A DNA stretch of 64,000 bases, taken from assembly GCA_016712045.1 (NCBI GenBank), contig JADJRV010000017.1:55643-119642 (forward strand). Reading direction: 5' to 3'. How positions within the stretch are numbered: the first letter of the stretch is position 1; every line of letters starts with the position of its first letter. This DNA is from Chloracidobacterium sp. GTDB lineage: Bacteria > Acidobacteriota > Blastocatellia > Pyrinomonadales > Pyrinomonadaceae. Made by a program: the position numbers and the translations under genes. This document shows, piece after piece, positions 25,965 through 35,431 of this stretch. The notes below the pieces were generated by a model. The model saw nothing but the letters and a program-made list of their open reading frames with translations. It made no database searches and was not told the DNA's origin.

Positions 25965-26545
25965 TAGAATTCGATTCCCTGCTGAGCAAAGATACCTGCA
26001 TTAAAAGGATGTTTGATCTCTCTCATTTCCGTTACAAGGTCTGCTTCGTCGATCATCTTAGCGAGTGTTCCGTCTACATTTCTGCCAGTCAAAACGAGGT
26101 GAAGATGCGGCTGCTTTTCGCGAACACCTCGAATCTCGGCGATAACCGAATCAATGTCGAGAAATCCGTAACTTAAAACATAGAGCAGTTCGTCGAATAC
26201 GAGCAAGTCGTAGTCGCCGTTTCGCATCTTATCGACGCAGAGTGCCCACGTTTCTTCGCTGGTTTTGATGTCTTGGGTTTTGTCGTTGGTGTCCCAGGTA
26301 AACCCGTCGCCCATTGTGTGGACCTCGATCCCGAGTTTGTCGAAAGATTCGTGCTCACCGTATCGGTCGCCTTTGGCTTTCATGAACTGGATCATCGCGC
26401 ATTTCAATTCGCGGCCCGCCGCACGAACCATCAGACCGATCGCGGCTGTCGTCTTGCCCTTACCGTCCCCGGTGTTAAGCATCAGCAAGCCCTTGGTCTT
26501 TTCGCGGTAATCGTCACGCCGCCATTTGTAACGCTTTTCAGCCAT
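25964..26545 (-). CDS. cobO: Cob(I)yrinic acid a,c-diamide adenosyltransferase
   Basis: 193 residues. P-loop GDGKGKTT at about 26-33, MIQFMKAKGDRYGE, DLLVFDELLYVLSYGFLD, LVLTGRNVDGTL are characteristic of the CobA/BtuR/CobO family, which adenosylates corrinoids using ATP. First gene of the overlapping cobO-pgpA-DUF1835 unit. The radical SAM enzyme at 1796 is a B12-binding protein, so corrinoid use is expected. Confidence 0.93.
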   Translation of the reverse strand: MAEKRYKWRRDDYREKTKGLLMLNTGDGKGKTTAAIGLMVRAAGRELKCAMIQFMKAKGDRYGEHESFDKLGIEVHTMGDGFTWDTNDKTQDIKTSEETWALCVDKMRNGDYDLLVFDELLYVLSYGFLDIDSVIAEIRGVREKQPHLHLVLTGRNVDGTLAKMIDEADLVTEMREIKHPFNAGIFAQQGIEF

Positions 26546-26556
26546 TTAGAAGGTTT

Positions 26557-26616
26557 GCCCACGAAATACACGAAATGACACACAAAAAGAAGCGGATATA
26601 AAGACATTTCGCGGGC
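26557..26616. repeat. CACGAA palindrome, copy 3
   Basis: GCCCACGAAATACACGAAATGACACAC at left; right arm reduced to CATTTCGCGGGC. Between the nrnA end and the cobO start. Confidence 0.65.
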
Positions 26617-26626
26617 AGTAGATTCT

Positions 26627-27587
26627 TTATACTTTAGCAATATCAACCGCGTCTCTTAGGGCAGCGACGATCTCAGCTTTCTTTTTCGTCCCAGTCGCCT
26701 TCGATGCCCAGTCCCGAAGCATTTTTATGCCCGCCGCCGCCAAATTTTTCAGCGACTTTTGCGACGTTGATATCACCCTTTGAGCGAAGACTACAGCGGT
26801 ATTTGCCGACGGCAACTTCACGCATATAGACGACTGCGACGACATCTTTTGCAGCGAGCGGGATATTTACAAAACCGTTGTTATCGCCGTCGATCGCCCC
26901 GGCAGAGTCTTGCATTTCAAGAGTTTGCCTCAAGGAAGCGATGGTGCCGCTTTCGTCGCGTTTGACGGTTACGAGCACCTGACGCATCAGCTCGATACGG
27001 GACCAGGGGTAGTTGTTATAAACGGCTTCGCCGATCTTTGCGGGCCTCGCACCGGCTTTTATCAGCTCGGATGCGACTTTCAACGTACGGTCGGAGGTGT
27101 TTGGGAAATGAAATGAACCGGTGTCGGTGACGAGCGCCATATAGACGCACTCGGCGATCTCTTTCGTAATCCGTCCGCCGATGGCTTTGCAGAGATTGTA
27201 GATCATCTCGCCGACAGCCGACGCGGTCGAATCGATCCAATTTATCGTGCCAAAATGTTCGCTGGTGGAGTGGTGGTCGATGTTGACCGTGAACTGTTTA
27301 TCAAGCCCCTCAATGCCGGGACGATCGACGTCTGAGCATTCGATGACAAAAATGGCGTCGTATTTGCCGTTGACCGAACTAACGTCGAGAATCTCATCCG
27401 CACCCGGCAGGTTGTGATATGCCGGCGGCACGTCGCCGCGAACCATGACCTCAGCCTCTTTGCCCAGACTGCGAAGCAGCCAGCACAATCCTAAAGACGA
27501 ACCAACCCCATCACCATCGGGCTTAATGTGGGTTGTAATTCCAAACGTATGTTTGGTTTCAATTAACTCTACTACTTGGCTTAACAC
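26627..27587 (-). CDS. nrnA: DHH-family oligoribonuclease/pAp phosphatase NrnA-like, frameshift near end
   Basis: GTG start at 27587. DHH subdomain: THIKPDGDGVGSS (DxD), ECSDVDRPG, NIDHHSTSEHFG (DHH), YMALVTDTGSFHFPNTS. DHHA1 subdomain ends with KFGGGGHKNASGLGIEG. The open frame stops at 26673, but the expected final helix (KAEIVAALRDAVDIAKV) is in another frame ending at 26627. Removing one A from the A5 run (T5 at 26682-26686) restores it, and 961 bases has one base too many. Degrades short RNA and adenosine bisphosphate. Position after rbfA is the usual one. Confidence 0.88.
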
Positions 27588-27596
27588 TTATTGTGC

Positions 27597-27679
27597 GAGT
27601 GATGAGTGGAGAGTAATGGGTGATGAGTTTCAGGATCTTGGTCCTAACCCTCGTCACTTGTCACTTGTCCCTCGTCACT
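27597..27679. repeat. GTGACGAG word palindrome overlapping the rbfA 3' end
   Basis: Left arm AGTGATGAGTGGAGAGTAATGGGTGATGAG; right arm CCTCGTCACTTGTCACTTGTCCCTCGTCAC. The right arm encodes the last residues of RbfA (SDEGQVTSDEG). Confidence 0.7.
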
Positions 27680-28036
27680 TTCTTCCTCTTTTATTTCACC
27701 CTTGAGCGTTAGATCGCTCAGGATGGCGTTGATACGCGAAGCATTTTCTTCGGCGGTATCGCGGACAAAATGTAAATGCGGCGCGTAGCGAAGCGATAGA
27801 TTCATCGCCACCTGCTGCCTGACAAAGGTCGATGCGCTGCCGAGCGCTTTCAGAGCCTTGTTAATATCCTCGTCACTGCCGTGTACGAGAACAAATACTT
27901 TCGCGTCTCTTAGATCTTCCGATACGACGACCTCGGTAACGGTTGTCGTTTCGAGCCTCGGGTCGTCCAGTTCAAAACCGACGACCTCAGCGATCTCTTC
28001 TTTCAATGCTTCAGCAAAGCGTTCGGGCCGTCGCAT
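27644..28036 (-). CDS. rbfA: 30S ribosome-binding factor A
   Basis: 130 residues. KH-type fold with RRPERFAEALKEEIAEVV at the start, DPRLETTTVTEVVVSEDLRDAKVFV, and the RYAPHLHFVRDTAEENASRI segment near the end. Needed for late 30S maturation. The C-terminal SDEGQVTSDEG is coded by the word repeat at 27597-27679 rather than by family sequence. The start is two bases after the infB stop (TAGTTATG), so translation is coupled. Confidence 0.93.
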   Translation of the reverse strand: MRRPERFAEALKEEIAEVVGFELDDPRLETTTVTEVVVSEDLRDAKVFVLVHGSDEDINKALKALGSASTFVRQQVAMNLSLRYAPHLHFVRDTAEENASRINAILSDLTLKGEIKEEESDEGQVTSDEG

Positions 28037-28038
28037 AA

Positions 28039-30792
28039 CTACAATTCCGTCGCGGCGAATTTCTCGATCACAAACGCCTCGATCTCGTCATCGATCTTGA
28101 TATCGTTAAAATTGACGAGGCTGATACCGCATTCAAATCCGTTCTTGACCTCGTTGACATCGTCTTTGAAACGTTTGAGCGTCGATATGTCGCCTTCCCA
28201 AATGACGACGCTGTCACGGAGCAGCCTTGCTCTTGCTTGTCGGCGAATAAGCCCCTCGGTAACGCGGCAACCGGCGATGGTTCCAAGTTTCGACACCTTA
28301 AATGTTTCCTGAACAAGTGCCTTGCCGAGGATAGTTTCTTTCTCGATCGCATCGAGCATACCGATCATTGCGGCCGTGATCTCTTCTTCCACCTTATAAA
28401 TGATCGAATGCAGGCGAATATCAACGTCCTCGTGCTTCGCGATATCGGAAACGCGGGCCTCGGGCCGGACGTTAAATCCGATAATAACAACTGCTGTCGA
28501 AGCATCGTCCGCCTGCGTCGCCGAAGCTAGCAGCACGTCCGACTCGGCAATAGCACCGACACCGGCACGAATGACGCGGACCTTGACCTTTTCGGTCGAA
28601 AGTTTTTCGAGCGTTCCCTTGAGCACCTCGACCGAACCTTGAACGTCGGCTTTGAGGATAACAAGCAATTCTTTGATCTCTGCCAGGCCCAGTGATTCGA
28701 TACCACGTTTGGTGGTCTTGAGCATCGCGGCCTGTCGGACATGCATCTGTCGCTGCCCGGCAATTGTTTGAGCACGGTCAACGTCGGCGACGACCTGGAA
28801 AGTGTCACCGGCTTGCGGAACACCCTGTAATCCAAGTATTTCGACCGGAGTTGCCGGCAAAGCTTCTAAAACTGCCTCACCACGGTCGGAAAACATCGCT
28901 CGGACCTTGCCCGAAAACTGTCCCACGATGAACGGGTCACCGACTTTCAAAGTTCCCTGCTGGACGAGAGCGGTAGCAACAGCTCCGCGTCCCTTATCCA
29001 GTTTTGCTTCGAGCACAACACCGGACGCACGACGCGTCGGGCTGGCTTTGAGGTCAAGAATATCGGCCTGGAGCAGAACGGTTTCTAATAAGGTGTCGAG
29101 GCCCTGGCGATTCTTGGCCGAAACCTCGACCATCTCCGTCTCGCCGCCCCAATCGGTCGGCTGCAACCCAAGTCCCGCCAAACCATTCTTAACGTTGTCG
29201 ACATTGGCACCGGGTTTATCGATCTTGTTGATCGCAACGATCATCGGTACACCGGCGGCTTTTGAATGCTCAACGGCCTCAATGGTCTGCGGCATGACGC
29301 CGTCGTCGGCGGCAACAACGAGGATAACGATATCCGTCGCCTTGGCGCCGCGGGCACGCATCATCGTAAATGCTTCGTGGCCCGGTGTATCAAGGAAAAC
29401 GACACGACGCGGCACGTCCGGATTGTCGGCATTTGGCACCATCACGCTGTACGCACCGATGTGCTGCGTGATACCACCGGCCTCGCCCTCGGCAACATTC
29501 TCGGATCGAATGGCATCGAGAAGCGACGTCTTTCCGTGATCGACGTGGCCCATAACGGTAATGACCGGGGCACGCGTCAGCTCGACATCGTCGGCGTCGG
29601 CGGCGATCAGCTCTTCAAACTCCTCTTCGATGACCATTTCTTCGAACGGTACAAAGCTGAGGTCAAATCCGTAGTCAAACGCCATCTCGGTCGCCATTTT
29701 TTCGCCGATAGGCTGATTAAGCGTAGCAAAAACGCCGCGTTTGATAAGCAGCTGCACGATGTCACGCGGGGTGATGCCCAACGCCTCGGCAAACTCGCGA
29801 ACCGTCGCTCCCTCAACAAGGCGAATAACCTTTAATCCGTCATCATTGACCGCACCGACCTGTTCGAGAATACGTTCCTCGATGGTGCGTTTCTGCGGTG
29901 CGTCTTGATCTCGTTCGGCAAACCTGCCTCCCTTGTCATTAGCTCCCTTACGACCTCCGCCACGGCCCGGACGACGACGGTTGTCCGTCGGCGGGATATA
30001 GGTCATCTGCGGAGCGGCGTTTTCGCCCGGAGTTCCGCGAAGCCCACGCGGACCATCACCTGGACGTCCTCGTGACGGTTCTGCAATAAGCCGTCCTGTC
30101 TGCGTCGGAGCATCTTTTACCAGCTTGTCACCGGCCTTGATACCCTTGTCGATCGCGTCTTTGGTAAGCGTTAATGTTTTGACGGTCGTGCCGGTCTTTG
30201 AAACAGGAGCCACCGGAGCAACTTCTACTGTTTCTGCAACGGCCGGTGCTTCGACCTCAGCTTCGACGGCCTCGACCGGCGCAGCTTCGGCAACATCAGT
30301 TTTTGGTTTGACGACACGCCGTGGTTCAGCAGGAGCCGTTTCAGCGGCCTCAACCACCTCTTCGACAACAGGAGCGGCGGCCGGTTTTTTGGTTAGATTT
30401 TTTACGTTCGACGTCGTACCAGCTTTTTTCTCCTCAGCCTCAACGGGCGGAGCAGATGCCTCGACAACGACAACTGGCGTAGCCGCGGGTTCGGTCGCCG
30501 CAGGAGTTGCGTCAACCTCAGGTGCATCCGGCGCGACAGAAATGTCGGTCTCGGCAACAGGGGCGTCTTCCGTCTTGGCGGCTTTCTTAATGATCTTGAT
30601 GGCACGCTTTGGTGCGACCTCGGTCTTAGGAAAATACTTACCGCGAACCTTTTCAGCGACCTCATACGGGACGGAATTGGACGCAACGCTGACGTCGACG
30701 CCCTCACGGCGCAGGTCTTCCATCACACGTTTTGTGTCCTGCTTGACCTCTTTTGCCAGGTCGTATATTCGAATACTTTTACCGATCGCCAT
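28039..30792 (-). CDS. infB: Translation initiation factor IF-2
   Basis: 917 residues. N-terminal IF2_N module (IRIYDLAKEV, VMEDLRREGVDVSVASNSV), a long Ala/Val/Glu/Pro linker (about 65-250), a Gly/Arg-rich stretch (about 255-300), a second IF2_N, then the GTPase: G1 GHVDHGKTSLL (about 415), DTPGHEAF, NKIDKPG, followed by domains II-IV (QGTLKVGD, ADVQGSVEVLKG, CRVTEGLIRR). Delivers fMet-tRNA to the 30S subunit. Central gene of rimP-nusA-infB-rbfA-nrnA. Sizeable open frames opposite the linker are composition artefacts. Confidence 0.97.
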   Translation of the reverse strand: MAIGKSIRIYDLAKEVKQDTKRVMEDLRREGVDVSVASNSVPYEVAEKVRGKYFPKTEVAPKRAIKIIKKAAKTEDAPVAETDISVAPDAPEVDATPAATEPAATPVVVVEASAPPVEAEEKKAGTTSNVKNLTKKPAAAPVVEEVVEAAETAPAEPRRVVKPKTDVAEAAPVEAVEAEVEAPAVAETVEVAPVAPVSKTGTTVKTLTLTKDAIDKGIKAGDKLVKDAPTQTGRLIAEPSRGRPGDGPRGLRGTPGENAAPQMTYIPPTDNRRRPGRGGGRKGANDKGGRFAERDQDAPQKRTIEERILEQVGAVNDDGLKVIRLVEGATVREFAEALGITPRDIVQLLIKRGVFATLNQPIGEKMATEMAFDYGFDLSFVPFEEMVIEEEFEELIAADADDVELTRAPVITVMGHVDHGKTSLLDAIRSENVAEGEAGGITQHIGAYSVMVPNADNPDVPRRVVFLDTPGHEAFTMMRARGAKATDIVILVVAADDGVMPQTIEAVEHSKAAGVPMIVAINKIDKPGANVDNVKNGLAGLGLQPTDWGGETEMVEVSAKNRQGLDTLLETVLLQADILDLKASPTRRASGVVLEAKLDKGRGAVATALVQQGTLKVGDPFIVGQFSGKVRAMFSDRGEAVLEALPATPVEILGLQGVPQAGDTFQVVADVDRAQTIAGQRQMHVRQAAMLKTTKRGIESLGLAEIKELLVILKADVQGSVEVLKGTLEKLSTEKVKVRVIRAGVGAIAESDVLLASATQADDASTAVVIIGFNVRPEARVSDIAKHEDVDIRLHSIIYKVEEEITAAMIGMLDAIEKETILGKALVQETFKVSKLGTIAGCRVTEGLIRRQARARLLRDSVVIWEGDISTLKRFKDDVNEVKNGFECGISLVNFNDIKIDDEIEAFVIEKFAATEL

Positions 30793-30856
30793 ATTTAATA
30801 ACTCTTGTCATTTACAGACCATCGGCAAATTATGCGATGGCCACTACCACTCGAAC

Positions 30857-32392
30857 CTAAACATCCTTCGCTTCGTCAGCATCGCCCTCGGCTGCCGGAG
30901 TTTCAGTTTCTTCTGCCACGACTTCAGCTTCAGGCTCCGCTTCTGCCGCAGGAGTTTCCTCAGCAGCATCTTCTTTGACCGGAACTTCTTCAGCAACTGT
31001 CTCGTCGACAGCTTCTTCAGCAGCAGCTTCCTCAGCCGCAACCTCCGTCCCTGCGATATCTGCAACTGCTTCGGCCGCTTCTTCCACTGGTTCTTCGACA
31101 CCCATTTCGACGTTGCGGGCTCTGACTATCTCTCCGGCTGCCGCTTTGATCGACTCAGCCTGGTCCATACTGACGTCAAGGAAATCGACGAGATCATCGA
31201 CCGACGCCGCGGCAAGAGCCTCGACATCCTTAATGCCTTTTTCTGCCAACGTCTCCGCCTGAGGCGCGGTCACGCCCTCAAGAGCGGTGATCGGCACGGC
31301 CTCGCCCGAGGCCATCATTTTACCCATCTGCTGGGTGATCTCACGCTTGATCAACTCTTCGCTGACGATCTTGATCTCCCAACCGACAAGGCGGGTCGCA
31401 AGACGGACATTCTGCCCTTTCTTACCGATCGCGAGGCTCAACTGATCTTCGCCGACAATTACTTCCATCAGGCGGTTATCGATATCGGTGATGCGAACCT
31501 GCGAGACTTTTGCCGGTGACAAAGCGTTTGCCGCAAAGACCGACGGCTCCTCTGACCACTCGATAATATCGATCTTTTCGCCGCGTAATTCCTTAATGAT
31601 CGCCTGCACACGTGAGCCTTTCATACCGACGCAGGCTCCGACCGGATCGACATCCTTTTCATTAGATGTAACCGCGATCTTTGCGCGGTCGCCCGGTTCG
31701 CGGACGCACGATTTGATGACGACTGTCTCGTCGTAGATCTCAGGCACTTCCATCTCAAAAAGCCGTTTCAACAGCTCCGACGAAGCACGCGACCCTTTGA
31801 TCTGCTGGCCTTTTTGCTCACGTGAAACATCGGCGATGACAACGCGGATACGTTCGCCTTGATTCCACATCTCACCGCGTGATTGCTCCTGACGGGGCAC
31901 AACGGCCTCAAGATTATTGCCGAGGTCGACGATCATATCGCCACGCTCAAAGCGTTTGACCGTACCGTTGATCAGCTCGCCCTTGCGGTCGATGTATTCT
32001 TCGTAAACTTTTTCGCGAATTGCCTCGCGGACTTTTTGCACCAAGATCTGCTTTGCCGTCTGTGCGGCGATGCGGCCCATTTCCTCGCGGTTGAGCGGCA
32101 GCAGCAGCATATCGCCGATCTCGATCTCGTCACCGGCAAGCTCCTGCGCCTCTTCGAGCGTGAGTTCGGTCAGCGGATCTTCGACCGTTTCGACAACGGT
32201 CTTTTCGGCCGAGACCTCGATCTCGCCTTCCTCCTGGTTCCACTCGACCTGGATGCTGTCGCCCGTCTTGTCCTTAAACTGTTTGCGAGCGGCCGCCTTA
32301 ACGGCTTCTTTCATCGCCTCGATGATCATATCGCGGTCGAGCGACTGCTCACTACATAAAAGGTCTATACTCTGTCCGATGGATGATGTCAT
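30857..32392 (-). CDS. nusA: Transcription factor NusA
   Basis: 511 residues. N-terminal RNA polymerase-binding domain (about 1-125), S1 domain (INGTVKRFERGDMIVDLGN, about 133-200), two KH domains (DPVGACVGMKGSRVQAI and LAIGKKGQNVRLATRLVGWEI), a helix-hairpin segment (LAEKGIKDVEALAAASVDDLVDFL), and a long Ala/Glu acidic tail (about 425-511) that is unusual in length. It controls pausing, termination and antitermination. The start is 24 bases after rimP. Confidence 0.96.
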   Translation of the reverse strand: MTSSIGQSIDLLCSEQSLDRDMIIEAMKEAVKAAARKQFKDKTGDSIQVEWNQEEGEIEVSAEKTVVETVEDPLTELTLEEAQELAGDEIEIGDMLLLPLNREEMGRIAAQTAKQILVQKVREAIREKVYEEYIDRKGELINGTVKRFERGDMIVDLGNNLEAVVPRQEQSRGEMWNQGERIRVVIADVSREQKGQQIKGSRASSELLKRLFEMEVPEIYDETVVIKSCVREPGDRAKIAVTSNEKDVDPVGACVGMKGSRVQAIIKELRGEKIDIIEWSEEPSVFAANALSPAKVSQVRITDIDNRLMEVIVGEDQLSLAIGKKGQNVRLATRLVGWEIKIVSEELIKREITQQMGKMMASGEAVPITALEGVTAPQAETLAEKGIKDVEALAAASVDDLVDFLDVSMDQAESIKAAAGEIVRARNVEMGVEEPVEEAAEAVADIAGTEVAAEEAAAEEAVDETVAEEVPVKEDAAEETPAAEAEPEAEVVAEETETPAAEGDADEAKDV

Positions 32393-32416
32393 AACTCTTT
32401 CCCACTCGATGCCGGA

Positions 32417-32899
32417 TTACCGGCTAAATTCTTTCGCAAGGTCGATCTTCAAATTTGCCTTGGATACGTCCTCGTATTTGAACGTCACCTTGCCCTGCGT
32501 TCTGTCGTCGATCACGATCTGATCTTCGCTCGCATCGACGATCTCTCCGATAAATATCTTTTGCCCGCCGATCGCCGTGGTTAACTTGACCTTAGCCAGT
32601 TTGCCGGTAAATTTTACAAAATCCGCCAGCGAATAAAGCTCGCGTTCGATACCGGGGCTCGAAACTTCTAATACGTATTTTGTCGGGACAATGTCCTCAG
32701 CGTCGAGGATCTCCTCAGCCGCCTTAGAAAACCGCGAACAATCGTCGATCGTCACGCCCTCGGGCTTATCAATATAGACCCGCACGACCATGTCGTGCTT
32801 AATGCCCGCGATCTCGACGTGGACCAATTCGACGCCCGTATCCACGGCAACTTTGGCCGCGATATTTCCTACACGCTCAATAACGAGATGCTTATCCAT
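32417..32899 (-). CDS. rimP: Ribosome maturation factor RimP
   Basis: 160 residues from ATG at 32899; the frame continues to 32938 through the leader hairpin and was trimmed. N-terminal domain with GVELVHVEIAG and VRVYIDKPEGVTIDDCSRFSKAAEEILD, then YVLEVSSPGIERELYSLADFVKFTGKLAKVKL, the family core, and a C-terminal Sm-like domain. First gene of the operon, behind the promoter and hairpin at 32912-33001. Confidence 0.93.
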   Translation of the reverse strand: MDKHLVIERVGNIAAKVAVDTGVELVHVEIAGIKHDMVVRVYIDKPEGVTIDDCSRFSKAAEEILDAEDIVPTKYVLEVSSPGIERELYSLADFVKFTGKLAKVKLTTAIGGQKIFIGEIVDASEDQIVIDDRTQGKVTFKYEDVSKANLKIDLAKEFSR

Positions 32900-32911
32900 C
32901 ACTTTCAACCC

Positions 32912-32940
32912 AAAAGAAAAAGTGGGTGCGAAACCCACTT
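32912..32940 (-). terminator. Intrinsic hairpin in the rimP leader, probable attenuator
   Basis: On the minus strand AAGTGGGT-TTCGC-ACCCACTTTTTC: an 8-bp stem followed by a T-rich tract, ending 12 bases before the rimP start and about 25-30 bases after the predicted transcription start. It also lies downstream of the ROK gene, so it could simply end that transcript. Confidence 0.75.
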
Positions 32941-32972
32941 GACACGATTCCCGCGCATCTCAGCAAACGATT

Positions 32973-33001
32973 ATCTTACTTGAACATTAGCTTTTGTGCA
33001 A
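32973..33001 (-). promoter_or_regulatory. Sigma-70-type promoter of the rimP-nusA-infB operon
   Basis: Minus-strand TTGCAC, 17-base spacer, TAAGAT. Predicted start about 32966, upstream of the leader hairpin. Confidence 0.6.
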
Positions 33002-33040
33002 GTATAAAACGGGTCAGCCCCGCTCAATTCTTATTAACGA

Positions 33041-33935
33041 TTATTGGCGTAGAAAGGCGGAACGTGCGGCTCCGAGCAGGCCGGCGTTGTCGCCGAGTTT
33101 GCCGCGAACGAGTTTGGCACGCGGCAGCGGCGGGATATGCCCGTGCGAGGATCTCGGCTTTGACACGAGGAGCAAAAGCATCCCAACCCTGTGTAACGCC
33201 ACCGCAGATGACGAACATTTCAGGGTTCAAGGTATTAGCGAGCCCCGCAAGCATGATGCCGAGATAACGGCCCATGGTATTAAACACAGCTTTGGCTTGT
33301 TTGTCATCAGCAGCCCACGCCTCGTAAACCTGAGCAGCCGTCGTGACATTCATTCCGGCCTCTGACGCCATTCGCTCGATGGCGGTGCCCGATGCGTATT
33401 GCTCGATGCATCCGTGGCCGCCACACCCGCAAGGACGGCCGTCGGGTTCGACGCAAATATGGCCGACCTCACCGCCCGTACCGTCAAGCCCGCGGAGCGG
33501 CTCACCATTAATAATGATACCCCCGCCAATCCCTGTGCCGAGGGTGACGCAAACCGACGTACTGACATTCTGCGAGGCTCCGATCCAATCCTCGCCGATA
33601 CCGGCAGCGGTCGCATCGTTTTCGATCGTCACCGGTAAATGAAACAGATCGTCGAGAGCAGCTTTCAAATTCATCCCGACAAGCGAGGGCAGATTTGGGA
33701 GTTTTGTCAGAACGCCGTCAAATTCTTTTGCAGCAGGAGCCGGAGCTGAGCATGCGACCGCATCAAAAGAACCGCATTCCGCTGCCATTTCACGAACCAG
33801 CTCGATTAGCTGTTCCGGCGAAACGCCCTTTGGGACAGGACGTTTTGCCAGATGCAGGATCGTGCCGACGCTATCGACGGCCGCAATCCGCAAATTTGTC
33901 CCGCCGAGATCGGCGGCCAAGACGACATTCACCAT
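33041..33935 (-). CDS. ROK-family sugar kinase, apparent frameshift at C-terminus
   Basis: ATP-binding LAADLGGTNLRIAAVD at the N-terminus; ENDATAAGIGE; GTGIGGGII; the zinc motif region GHICVEPDGRPCGCGGHGCIEQYASG with the ROK signature and Cys cluster; ICGGVTQGWDAF. The open frame runs to 33024 with an odd basic ending. One C too many in the C3 run at 33132-33134 would explain it: the alternative frame gives AKLVRGKLGDNAGLLGAA and a normal stop at 33041. Phosphorylates glucose or a related hexose. The start is nine bases after the sugar-binding lipoprotein gene. Confidence 0.88.
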
Positions 33936-33944
33936 ATATAAAGG

Positions 33945-35000
33945 TCAGCTGGTCGGCTTTTTCGGGCGATCTGCCTCAGGTACGTTTTTATAAACCTCGT
34001 CATATTTTGCAAAGCCATCCTTAATAACGGTGTCCATCAGATTTGCTTTATCGACCGACGTCACCTCGAGCAAGATCGAGGGCACTTCTTTTTTGAGCAC
34101 GTCGTTCATAAACGGCTTGGTGTCGAGCTTTTCTTTTTTGGCGAGTTTGACCGCTGCTTCGACGGCCGCATTTGCAAGCGGGATGATCGGCTTATAGACG
34201 GTCATCGACTGTTTGCCCTCTGCGATATTTTGCAGGGCTTCGAGTCCGGCATCTTGCCCTGTTACTAAAACCTTGCCCGCAAGTCCGCGTTTTGCGAGAG
34301 CCGAGATAACACCGCCGGCCATGCCGTCATTGGATACGACAAACGCTTGGATATCGTCATTGTTTTGCGTTAGGGCGTTTTCAGCCATCTTCAGCGCCTC
34401 TTCCGGTTTCCAGTCAGTTATGAAATTATCCGCGACGATCTTGATATCGCCTTTGTCGATCGCTGCCTGCAAAACCTCAAGCTCGGCCTTTTTCATAATG
34501 ACCGCGTTGTTGTCAGTCGATGCACCATAGACCATCACATATTTGCCTTTTGGCACTTTTGCTAAGGCGTACTCGGATATCTTCTTGCCGATGACCGGGA
34601 CCTGATGCGAGATGTACGCGTCGATCTTGTCCGAATTAATAAGCCGATCATAACTAATAACAGGCACATTCTGCGCTTTTGCTTTATCGACCATCGACGC
34701 CGCCTGCGTCGCGTCATGCGGAGCGATCACAAGCACGTCGATTCCCTGCGTTAATAGGTTATCTACATCGTTCGCCTGTTTGTCGGCCTTATTATCTGCG
34801 ACGGTCACGACGCAATCGGCATTGAGATGTTTGCAGTGTGCCTCAAACGCATCCTTATCCCGCTGCCAACGCTCTTCCTTGAGCGTGTCCATCGCAAAGC
34901 CGATCTTGATCCGCTTTTCTTTTGGCCCGCTCGAGCAAGAGGCGGCCATACCGACTGCTAATAGTAATATTGTAAACAGCAAAAACCCTCTTACTTTCAT
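33945..35000 (-). CDS. xylF: Xylose-type sugar-binding lipoprotein (XylF-like)
   Basis: 351 residues. Lipobox MAASC at about residue 22. Periplasmic-binding type I fold: IKIGFAMDTLKEERWQRDKDAFE, DNLLTQGIDVLVIAPHD, PVISYDRLINSDKIDAYISH, FVVSNDGMAGGVISAL, VTGQDAGLEALQNIAEGKQSMTVYKP, all close to D-xylose-binding XylF. No ATPase or permease gene lies beside it; only a ROK kinase follows. It either serves a transporter encoded elsewhere or acts as a sensor. The C-terminus ends in a short Lys/Pro tail. Confidence 0.85.
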   Translation of the reverse strand: MKVRGFLLFTILLLAVGMAASCSSGPKEKRIKIGFAMDTLKEERWQRDKDAFEAHCKHLNADCVVTVADNKADKQANDVDNLLTQGIDVLVIAPHDATQAASMVDKAKAQNVPVISYDRLINSDKIDAYISHQVPVIGKKISEYALAKVPKGKYVMVYGASTDNNAVIMKKAELEVLQAAIDKGDIKIVADNFITDWKPEEALKMAENALTQNNDDIQAFVVSNDGMAGGVISALAKRGLAGKVLVTGQDAGLEALQNIAEGKQSMTVYKPIIPLANAAVEAAVKLAKKEKLDTKPFMNDVLKKEVPSILLEVTSVDKANLMDTVIKDGFAKYDEVYKNVPEADRPKKPTS

Positions 35001-35431
35001 ATCGATAATTTCTCCGAAAATATATTTTCAACTGAGGGAATTAGAACAAAATTTCAATGATCGGGCAATTGAGGTTTTTCACCAAATTGTATGCAGATAC
35101 ATGCCGGCATAAGAATGACAATTGTTACGTTTGTAATAAATATTCTCTTTTTCGTGTTTTGCCTTTGAATAAGGAAAGAACTGTGCTATAAATATGAATC
35201 AAATCCTAGCTTAGGCAGTTTTAAGCCATGGGAATAATTTTCTCTCGATTGACACGATTGACCGCCCGGATTTGATTGACACGGAGCATTAATTCGTGTA
35301 AAAGATTGAGAGAGTTGATTTTTGAGACAACAATGCATGTCCGGAATTAAGGATTTTCTGGCCAGTTAATATAGGGTCTCAAACAGTTATATATTTGAAA
35401 TAGGATCGATTTTCAGGAGGAGATTAAACAG
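35001..35431. other. Long intergenic region upstream of the 35432 gene
   Basis: About 430 bases, AT-rich, no gene seen. Two ATTGACACG words (35249-35257 and 35275-35283) occur, the second as the -35 of a promoter candidate. The 120-base leader between that promoter and the start codon has no clear hairpin that I could fold by eye. A strong AGGAGG precedes the gene. Confidence 0.5.
35276..35304 (+). promoter_or_regulatory. Sigma-70-type promoter for the 35432 gene
   Basis: TTGACA, 17-base spacer, TAAAAG. Perfect -35, moderate -10. Predicted start near 35311. Confidence 0.5.

Noticed and set aside
30125..31519. 464-codon open frame on the plus strand opposite infB and nusA
   Set aside because: It mirrors the Ala/Val/Glu-rich linkers of IF-2 and NusA and gives a Ser/Thr/Ala-rich protein without motifs; both real genes on the other strand are certain.
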